Assembly: GCA_045533115.1 (NCBI GenBank)
Contig: JAZSHF010000040.1
Coordinates: forward strand, 1 to 29,429
Direction: 5' to 3'
From: Colimorpha_A sp045533115
GTDB taxonomy: Bacteria > Bacillota > Clostridia > Oscillospirales > CAG-272
DNA length: 29,429 nt
The notes under the pieces are model-generated. The model was given only the letters and a program-made list of their open reading frames with translations, searched no databases and had not been told where the DNA came from. Positions 23,733-29,429 of this stretch are shown here, in pieces (within the stretch, counting starts at the first letter, position 1; every line of letters starts with the position of its first letter). The translations under genes and the position numbers were made by a program.

Positions 23733-23975
23733 ATGATATATCTCGAAATTTTTGGTTACATAGGGACGGCTCTCATTTTACTGTCAATGATGATGACGAA
23801 GCTGTCAACGCTCCGCATTTTGAATATTAGCGGCTCAGTTATCAGCGCGATCTACTCGTACCTTTCCGGCGCTATGCCTGTGGCACTTCTCAATGTCGGG
23901 CTTATTGTGATAAACCTGACGCAGCTGATAATTGAGAAAAAACGCAAAAAGCATAGTGAGAATATTGAAAGATGA
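23733..23975 (+). CDS. Small membrane protein, YgjV-like
   Basis: An 80-aa protein made of three short hydrophobic segments (about 3-20, 27-46 and 48-68) with a basic tail (KKRKKHSENIER), so the C-terminus is probably cytoplasmic. The pattern GYIGTALILLSMMM, LRILNISGSVISAIYSY and AMPVALLNVGLIVIN resembles the YgjV-type family of small inner-membrane proteins, whose function is not known to me. AAGGAG stands 8 nt before the ATG. It lies directly behind the purine riboswitch, which suggests a role linked to purine or nucleoside levels; this is inference from position only. The nucleoside kinase gene follows by 128 bp in the same direction with no terminator between them. Confidence 0.72.
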   Translation: MIYLEIFGYIGTALILLSMMMTKLSTLRILNISGSVISAIYSYLSGAMPVALLNVGLIVINLTQLIIEKKRKKHSENIER

Positions 23976-24012
23976 TTCAGTGAGCGCCGATCTAATATCA
24001 GGGGAAGGATCG

Positions 24013-24024
24013 TCATATATATGA
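24013..24024. repeat. 12-bp palindrome upstream of the nucleoside kinase
   Basis: TCATATATATGA is a perfect palindrome within a looser symmetric region (GGGGAAGGAT to ATATTCCC, 24001-24033) in the gap before the nucleoside kinase. It could be an operator or mRNA hairpin; AT-rich chance palindromes are common. Confidence 0.25.
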
Positions 24025-24103
24025 TATATTCCCAATGCGTGCCGATTGAAGTTTTTGCGGAGATGCCGATAAGGAAAAAGAATTTTCAATAGGAGAATTG
24101 ATT

Positions 24104-25807
24104 ATGAAATTATATATTGAAGAACACGAAATAAACGTGATGCCCGACGAGTCGCTGCTCGACATAGTAAAAAGACTTGGGCTGATGAACGGTAAGCTGT
24201 CAAACGATCCCATTGCCGCGAAGATCGCAGGCGAAGTATTTACGCTTAATTACGTTCCGCTGAGAAGCAAGGACGTAGGGCAGGACGGAGAGACGAAGCG
24301 TAAAGCGATGGAAGCGTCAGGCGGGAAAATAAAGCTTCTGCGTTATACAGATCCTGCCGGCTACGACGTTTATTTCCGCACAGCGCAATTCGTTATATTC
24401 TTGGCACTACGCCAGCTTTGGCCGAACGCAAAGGCAAGAATGCACTGTACGGTCGGCGACGGGCTATACATTGAGATTACGGGTGCGCCCGATTTTGATG
24501 CCGACGTACTTGAAGCGAGGGTTCACGAAATAGTCGATACGGATATTCCGCTTCGCCGCCGCCGCATAAGCACCGCAGATGCAATCAAGCACTATGCCGA
24601 CGAAGGTCAGAACGATAAGGCGCGGCTTCTGTCCTACCGTCCCGTACCGACTCTCGACGTCTACGAATACGGCGATTTTTCGGACTATTATTACGGCGAA
24701 ATGGCACCGTCAACCGGCTTTTTGCGTGTATGGGATATAATCCCCGCAACTGACGGCTTCATCTTTATTTTTCCCGGCAGAAAAAGCGCCGACGAGGTCG
24801 CGGAATACCGCGAAATGCCGAACTCCTTTAACGTCTATATCGAAGGCAAAAAATGGGGCGAGCTAATGGAATGTGAAACTGTTGCAGACCTGAATGAGCT
24901 TGTCGATTCTGGAAAGATTAGAGAGCTAATAAGAGTAAACGAAGCACTGCACGAAAAGCGTTTTTCGGCAATAGCCGATATGATATGTACGCGCGGAATC
25001 AAGGCAGTAATGCTTGCGGGTCCCTCCTCGTCGGGAAAAACGACGTCTGCAAACCGTCTCGCAACCCAGCTCAGAGTCCACGGCAGAAAGCCGATCCTTA
25101 TGAGCTTGGACGACTACTATATCGACCGCGATAAGATACCCGCAGGACCTAACGGTGAAGTTGACCTCGAGCATATAAATACCATTGACACAAAGCTCTT
25201 CGGAGAGCATCTTGCCGCGCTTCTCGGCGGAGACGAGGTAGAGATCCCGACCTTCAATTTCAAAACCGGAAAGAGAGAGTATAACGGTCATTTTCTGAAG
25301 CTCGGCGAGACCTCGGTCATAATCGTCGAGGGTCTTCACGCACTCAACCCCGCAATGCTTCCCGAGGGCCTTCCCGAGGAAGCGGTGTTCAAGCTCTTCG
25401 TATGCCCGTTTTTGCCGCTTAATCTCGACGACCATAATAGAATAGCGAGCAGTTATCTTCGTCTGCTTCGCAGAATAGTCCGCGACTACGAAACGCGCGG
25501 CTCGTCGGTAAGTAACACTCTTTCAATGTGGCAGTCGGTAAGGCGCGGGGAAGAGAAGTGGATATTCCCGTTCCAGGAAAAGGCGGACGTGATCTTTAAC
25601 AGCTCGACACTTTACGAGCTTGCAGTCCTTTGTAAGCACATCTTCCCGCTCCTGCTTGAGATCGGCCCCGAGGACGAGTATTACGACGAGGTAAGAGCAA
25701 TCGTAAAGGTGCTGAATTTCGTCCATCCCGCATCGGTCGACGACGAGATTCCGCCAACGAGTCTCGTTCGCGAGTTTATCGGTGGCAACGCTTTTTACAG
25801 AAAATAA
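24104..25807 (+). CDS. Nucleoside (uridine-type) kinase with N-terminal TGS and ThrRS-like domains
   Basis: A 567-aa three-domain protein. An N-terminal TGS-like domain (about 1-60) and a region resembling the second additional domain of threonyl/alanyl-tRNA synthetases (about 95-230) precede a P-loop kinase domain of the uridine kinase/phosphoribulokinase type (about 285-520). The P-loop is GPSSSGKTT at 306-314; SLDDYYIDRDKIP and IIVEGLHALNP follow. Such long kinases are widespread in Firmicutes and annotated as nucleoside or uridine kinases; the role of the synthetase-like part is unknown. AGGAG lies 8 nt before the ATG at 24104; an in-frame TTG at 24098 is too close to it. It may be transcribed from the riboswitch promoter. 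Confidence 0.9.
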   Translation: MKLYIEEHEINVMPDESLLDIVKRLGLMNGKLSNDPIAAKIAGEVFTLNYVPLRSKDVGQDGETKRKAMEASGGKIKLLRYTDPAGYDVYFRTAQFVIFLALRQLWPNAKARMHCTVGDGLYIEITGAPDFDADVLEARVHEIVDTDIPLRRRRISTADAIKHYADEGQNDKARLLSYRPVPTLDVYEYGDFSDYYYGEMAPSTGFLRVWDIIPATDGFIFIFPGRKSADEVAEYREMPNSFNVYIEGKKWGELMECETVADLNELVDSGKIRELIRVNEALHEKRFSAIADMICTRGIKAVMLAGPSSSGKTTSANRLATQLRVHGRKPILMSLDDYYIDRDKIPAGPNGEVDLEHINTIDTKLFGEHLAALLGGDEVEIPTFNFKTGKREYNGHFLKLGETSVIIVEGLHALNPAMLPEGLPEEAVFKLFVCPFLPLNLDDHNRIASSYLRLLRRIVRDYETRGSSVSNTLSMWQSVRRGEEKWIFPFQEKADVIFNSSTLYELAVLCKHIFPLLLEIGPEDEYYDEVRAIVKVLNFVHPASVDDEIPPTSLVREFIGGNAFYRK

Positions 25808-25846
25808 GAATTTTTGACAAATTTATATAATTTTATTAAAAAACTG

Positions 25847-25876
25847 TTGATTATTTACCGTCACTTGTGTTATAAT
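25847..25876 (+). promoter_or_regulatory. Promoter of the RDD gene (extended -10)
   Basis: TTGATT (25847-25852), 18-bp spacer, TATAAT (25871-25876), with TGT directly before the -10 box. Transcription would start near 25883, giving a ~72-nt leader. Confidence 0.65.
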
Positions 25877-25890
25877 ATACGGGTAAACAA

Positions 25891-25931
25891 TGGGATAACT
25901 GCGCCCAAATGTAAATAGTCGGCAGTTTTTT
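25891..25931 (+). promoter_or_regulatory. Attenuator-like leader of the RDD gene
   Basis: AACTGC (25897-25902) and GCAGTT (25922-25927) followed by a T-run to 25931 form a terminator-like stem with a 19-nt loop. A competing hairpin TGGG (25891-25894)/CCCA (25904-25907) would trap the 5' arm. It matches no riboswitch class that I can recognise. Confidence 0.4.
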
Positions 25932-25954
25932 CGTTGATAAAAGGAGGAAACGGT

Positions 25955-26704
25955 ATGCTTGACCTACAAAAAGCAAGTGTTTGGAAGCGAATTTCGGCGA
26001 GCATATTCGATTTCATTCTTCTCATAACTCTTGCCGTCGGTCTTATGTGGGGAACCTCTGCGGCGCTTAATTATGACCAATATGAGAAAAAGCTTAACGA
26101 ACGCCGCGAGTATTATTATGAAAAATACGGTCTTGACGCGTCAACGGAGTATGACAAGCTGACCGACGAGCAAAAGGCGATATACGATACCGCAAAAAAG
26201 GAATACGGCGAGGACAAGGAGGCGGCGTACGCTTATCAGATGATGTTCAATCTGTCGCTGATAATCGTTACCTTCCCGATACTCGCGTCGTACCTTATTC
26301 TCGAATTCCTCGTTCCGATGCTCTTCAAAAACGGGCAGACGCTCGGCAAAAAGATATTCGGTATTGCGGTAATGCGTATAGACGGTATAAGGGTAAACGG
26401 CGTTTTGATGTTCGCCCGCACCGTTCTCGGCAAATTTACGGTCGAAACGATGATTCCCGCGCTACTGATCATAATGATGCTTTTCGGAATGATAGGAATA
26501 GTGGGAATCATAGTCACCGTCGGCATTGTTTTTCTCCAGCTTGTGCTTCTCATATTCACGAAAGAGCGCACGGTGATACACGACAAGCTTGCTCAGACGG
26601 TGACCGTCGATATGGCGAGTCAGATGATCTTTGACACGACGGATGACTTAATAGCTTATAAAACCAAGCTTCAGACGGAAAATGCGGAAAAAGCCGCGTA
26701 TTAA
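25955..26704 (+). CDS. RDD-family membrane protein
   Basis: A 249-aa membrane protein of the RDD family. The defining Arg/Asp residues appear in VWKRISASIFDFILL (Arg near residue 11, Asp near 18) in the first segment. A 60-residue charged loop rich in Lys, Glu and Tyr follows (about 40-95). GQTLGKKIFGIAVMRIDGIRVN is the conserved cytoplasmic signature before the third segment. Two or three further hydrophobic stretches lie between 90 and 205. RDD proteins are mostly uncharacterised; some are proposed ion or proton exchangers or transport accessories. AAAGGAGG precedes the ATG at 25955. It lies 47 bp upstream of an ABC transporter operon with no terminator between. Confidence 0.85.
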   Translation: MLDLQKASVWKRISASIFDFILLITLAVGLMWGTSAALNYDQYEKKLNERREYYYEKYGLDASTEYDKLTDEQKAIYDTAKKEYGEDKEAAYAYQMMFNLSLIIVTFPILASYLILEFLVPMLFKNGQTLGKKIFGIAVMRIDGIRVNGVLMFARTVLGKFTVETMIPALLIIMMLFGMIGIVGIIVTVGIVFLQLVLLIFTKERTVIHDKLAQTVTVDMASQMIFDTTDDLIAYKTKLQTENAEKAAY

Positions 26705-26751
26705 AACAGTTCAAAAAATAAGAATATATAAAAGAAGAAAGGCGAAACGGT

Positions 26752-27843
26752 ATGAAAATTGTTTTGCAAAATCTGACCAAGATCTTCCCGAGCAGAAACA
26801 AGAAGGTCAAGGACGAGGTGGTTGCTGTAAGCGACTTTACTTTCGAGATCCCCGACGGAAAGCTTATTGGACTTCTCGGACCTTCCGGATGCGGTAAGAG
26901 TACGACCCTTTATATGATAAGCGGTCTTCAGAAGCCCTCGGGCGGTAAAATCTTCTTCGGAGACGACGACGTAACCGAGCTTTCGGCAGAAAACCGCGGT
27001 GTCGGCCTTGTGTTCCAGAACTACGCGCTTTACCCCCACATGACTGTCAAGCAAAATATCCTATTTCCCCTTCAGAACCTGAAGGGCGCGGACAAGCTTC
27101 CGAAGGACGTTATGATCGAGCGTGCATATACGGCAGCAAAGCTCGTTCAGATCGATAATCTTATGGACCGTAAGCCGAGTGAGCTTTCGGGCGGTCAGCA
27201 GCAGAGAGTTGCTATCGCGCGTGCGCTTGTAAAGATGCCTAAGGTTCTTCTCCTTGACGAGCCGCTTTCAAACCTTGACGCTCGTCTCCGTCTCCAGACC
27301 CGTGAAGAGATCCGCCGTATCCAGAAGGAAACGGGAATTACGACCATCTTCGTAACTCACGACCAGGAAGAGGCAATGTCAATTTCCGACCTTATCGTCG
27401 TTATGAAGCTCGGCGTAGTTCAGCAGATTGGCGCGCCTCAGGACGTTTATGACGATCCTACGAACCTCTTTGTTGCAAAGTTCCTCGGAACTCCTCCGAT
27501 CAACGTATTCGAGGGTAAGGTTGAGGGCGAAAAGCTTTACATAGGAGACGCGGCAGTTCTTGACGTTCCCGGCGTCAGCGATCAGAACGTTACCGTCGGT
27601 ATCCGTCCCGAGGGCTTTAACCTCGACCCGAACGGATCTTTCGTATGCAACCTTAAGAATGTTGAGGTCATGGGACGTGACGTTTCCGTCGTTTCGACGA
27701 ACGAAGCATCGCTCAATCCAGTTATCCGCTCCATCATCAACGCTGATAACAAGGTTGAGATGGGTGAAACGGTTACATTCTCTCTCAAGCCCCACAAGGT
27801 ATTCCTCTTCTCCAAAGAAGACGAAAGCCGCATTTACTTCTGA
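26752..27843 (+). CDS. ABC transporter ATP-binding protein, UgpC/MsmX/MalK type
   Basis: A 363-aa ATPase that powers a carbohydrate importer. Walker A is GPSGCGKST at 43-51, the signature LSGGQQQR spans 145-152, Walker B is VLLLDE ending at Glu170, the D-loop is SNLDA and the switch His is His203 (THDQEEA). A C-terminal regulatory OB-like (TOBE/MalK) domain begins near residue 245. In Firmicutes one such ATPase can serve several sugar importers. Downstream are two permease genes, so it probably serves these. AAAGG precedes the ATG. No binding-protein gene lies in the window; it may follow the right edge. The transported sugar is not readable. Confidence 0.93.
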   Translation: MKIVLQNLTKIFPSRNKKVKDEVVAVSDFTFEIPDGKLIGLLGPSGCGKSTTLYMISGLQKPSGGKIFFGDDDVTELSAENRGVGLVFQNYALYPHMTVKQNILFPLQNLKGADKLPKDVMIERAYTAAKLVQIDNLMDRKPSELSGGQQQRVAIARALVKMPKVLLLDEPLSNLDARLRLQTREEIRRIQKETGITTIFVTHDQEEAMSISDLIVVMKLGVVQQIGAPQDVYDDPTNLFVAKFLGTPPINVFEGKVEGEKLYIGDAAVLDVPGVSDQNVTVGIRPEGFNLDPNGSFVCNLKNVEVMGRDVSVVSTNEASLNPVIRSIINADNKVEMGETVTFSLKPHKVFLFSKEDESRIYF

Positions 27844-27854
27844 GGTGGCGTGAT

Positions 27855-28796
27855 ATGGTAGAAAGTAAACATAAGTGGAAAGCGTGGCTGTATTTAGCAC
27901 CCGCTATCATACTTCTTCTGATATTTACCGTCTGGCCGATCATCAATACCCTTCATATGTCCGTTCAGGAGGGATATAACCAGATGGCGGTTATAAGCGG
28001 TAAAACCTTCGAGTACGGCTTTGATAACTTTACGAAGGTCATCGAATACGACTACTTCAAGGACTGTCTGTTCAATACGATTCTTCTCTGCGTACTCACC
28101 GTACCGATCTCGACGATCCTCGCACTCGTTATAGCGGTATGCCTTAACTCGATAGGACCCCTTTCGAGATTCCTTCAGACGATATACTTCCTCCCTTACG
28201 TAACAAACTCCATCGCTATCGGTATGGTATTCGCGGCTATGTTCAATATGGTCGGTAACAACTTCGGCGGCGAAAACGAGCTTGTTATAACGGCGGGAAT
28301 CATAAACAACATAATTGAGTTTTTCGGCGGCGATCCGATAAACTGGATAAACGCCGGCTCGTCCTACTGGGCGAATATTACGGTTATGACGGTCTATATC
28401 GTATGGAACGCTCTTCCATTCAAGATCCTTATCCTTCTCGGCGGACTTCAGAGCGTTAACAAGCAGTACTACGACGCCGCTAAAGTCGACGGTACAAGCC
28501 GTTTCCGCGTGTTCTCGAAGATTACCGTTCCGCTTCTTTCCCCGATGATCGCTTATGTAGTCATAACCGGCTTTATCGGCGGATTCAAGGAATATTCGAG
28601 CATCGTCGGTATATTCGGCGAGGATATGGGACCGACAGGCGATGCAGGACGACTCAATACGATGGTCGGATTCATTTACGATGCCATCGATACACAGCAG
28701 GGAAGAGCAAGTGCTGCGGCGCTTATCCTCTTCGGTATTATCTTTGTTGTTACGATGATCAACCTTGCGGTAAGCAAGAAGAAGACGCACTATTAA
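27855..28796 (+). CDS. Sugar ABC transporter permease, UgpA/MalF type
   Basis: A 313-aa integral membrane protein of the binding-protein-dependent transport family, forming one half of the translocation pore. It starts with a charged head, then a first segment at about 10-30, and six segments in total are suggested. The EAA loop that docks on the ATPase is YYDAAKVDGTSRFRVFSKITVPLLSP. A sizeable extracytoplasmic loop lies after segment 1 and another (GENELVITAG...GGDPINW) between the middle segments. It starts 11 nt after the ATPase gene with GAGGTGG upstream. It pairs with the UgpE-type permease that follows. Confidence 0.92.
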   Translation: MVESKHKWKAWLYLAPAIILLLIFTVWPIINTLHMSVQEGYNQMAVISGKTFEYGFDNFTKVIEYDYFKDCLFNTILLCVLTVPISTILALVIAVCLNSIGPLSRFLQTIYFLPYVTNSIAIGMVFAAMFNMVGNNFGGENELVITAGIINNIIEFFGGDPINWINAGSSYWANITVMTVYIVWNALPFKILILLGGLQSVNKQYYDAAKVDGTSRFRVFSKITVPLLSPMIAYVVITGFIGGFKEYSSIVGIFGEDMGPTGDAGRLNTMVGFIYDAIDTQQGRASAAALILFGIIFVVTMINLAVSKKKTHY

Positions 28797-28809
28797 GGAG
28801 GGAACGAAA

Positions 28810-29429
28810 ATGGCAGATAATATGAACGTTACCCTTCAGGAGAAGGACCTTAAAAAAGTAAGATCCGTGCAGACAGTGACGAAGATTATATCCAAAACGA
28901 TCACCTATGCATTCCTCATTCTTATCGCAATCATCGTCCTCTTCCCCTTCTACTGGATGATAATCTCCTCGCTTAAATCGCTAAACGAATATAAGCTCTC
29001 AGTTCCGACGCTTTTCCCGAGAGAGATCCTCTGGCATAACTACGTCGAGGCATTCGATGCAGCAAACCTCGGCACGCTCTTCAAGAACACTGTAATAGTC
29101 GGTGTCGTGTCGACTCTCCTTTCTCTCGTTATAACCGTCCTCTCGGCGTTTGCATTTGCACGCCTTGAGTTCAAGGGAAAGAATGCGCTCTTCGCGGCTC
29201 TTCTCGCAACTATGATGATCCCCGGCGAGCTTTTCACCATAACGAACTACCAGACGGTAAACGCATTCGGTTGGATGGATACCTACACGGTACTTATCGT
29301 ACCCTTCCTCGTAAGTATCTTCTATATTTACCTTCTCCGTCAGAACTTCTTGCAGATACCGAACGAGCTGTATCTTGCGGCAAAGGTCGACGGTACGAGC
29401 GATATCAAGTACCTTTGGAAGGTTATGAT
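28810..29429 (+). CDS. Sugar ABC transporter permease, UgpE/MalG type (partial, cut by window end)
   Basis: The frame is open from the ATG at 28810 to the last base, giving 206 codons without a stop; the 3' end is outside. AAGGAGG stands 7 nt upstream and the gene is 13 nt after the UgpA-type permease. Translation gives a charged 30-residue head, a first segment (about 33-52) ending FPFYWMIISSLKS, the MalG-type LFKNTVIVGVVST, FAFARLEFKGK, and ATMMIPGELFTI. The EAA loop begins AAKVDGTSDIKYLWKV right at the edge. These are MalG/UgpE-type signatures, so the unit is a two-permease sugar importer. Confidence 0.9.
   Translation, partial: MADNMNVTLQEKDLKKVRSVQTVTKIISKTITYAFLILIAIIVLFPFYWMIISSLKSLNEYKLSVPTLFPREILWHNYVEAFDAANLGTLFKNTVIVGVVSTLLSLVITVLSAFAFARLEFKGKNALFAALLATMMIPGELFTITNYQTVNAFGWMDTYTVLIVPFLVSIFYIYLLRQNFLQIPNELYLAAKVDGTSDIKYLWKVM

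Noticed and set aside
24098..24103. In-frame TTG as the start of the nucleoside kinase
   Set aside because: It lies only 2 nt from AGGAG; the ATG at 24104 has normal 8-nt spacing.

Overview
The window is a gene-dense stretch of a chromosome that looks like a low-to-mid GC Clostridia (Oscillospiraceae-like gut Firmicute). The grounds are the sepF-yggT-divIVA-ileS-lspA-rluD block known from Firmicutes, strong AGGAGG-type ribosome binding sites, consensus sigma-A promoters, a eukaryote-type ProRS, and intergenic hairpin repeats of a kind I associate with gut Clostridia. No tRNA, rRNA, CRISPR array or prophage was seen.

Layout. Positions 1-2021 (+) hold a Zn-dependent amidase lipoprotein and a TIM-barrel sugar phosphate isomerase/epimerase. 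Positions 2168-2379 are the gutted remains of an IS3-family insertion sequence. From 19901 down to 2459 runs a 17-gene minus-strand series: queA, an APH(3')-like kinase, a glycosyltransferase, miaA, an HlyD-like membrane protein, yggS, then (with its own promoter) sepF, yggT, divIVA, ileS, lspA, rluD, a Cof-type HAD phosphatase, metG, tatD, pncB and mgsA. Many neighbours overlap or touch, so translational coupling is likely. The themes are tRNA modification and charging, cell division, envelope and lipoprotein maturation, and NAD/methylglyoxal metabolism. A TTGAAA-17-TATAAT promoter starts the series upstream of queA and is divergent from dapA.

From 20002 rightwards everything is on the plus strand: dapA; a ~300-bp mosaic of five hairpin repeats; proS with a perfect-consensus promoter and a terminator; a PAP2 phosphatase; a purine-riboswitch-type leader controlling an 80-aa YgjV-like membrane protein; a TGS-fused nucleoside kinase; an RDD membrane protein behind a short attenuator-like leader; and the start of a sugar-type ABC importer (UgpC/MsmX-like ATPase, UgpA-like permease, UgpE-like permease cut by the window end).

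Most noteworthy are: (1) the purine aptamer at 23611-23674, which has the guanine-type C at the specificity position but an expression platform that reads as an ON switch, in front of an uncharacterised small membrane protein; (2) the IS3 end that appears to serve as the terminator of the long minus-strand operon; (3) a highly structured, apparently non-coding gap between sepF and yggT, in a cluster that lacks ylmH; and (4) an APH(3')-like kinase plus glycosyltransferase inserted between two tRNA-modification genes.
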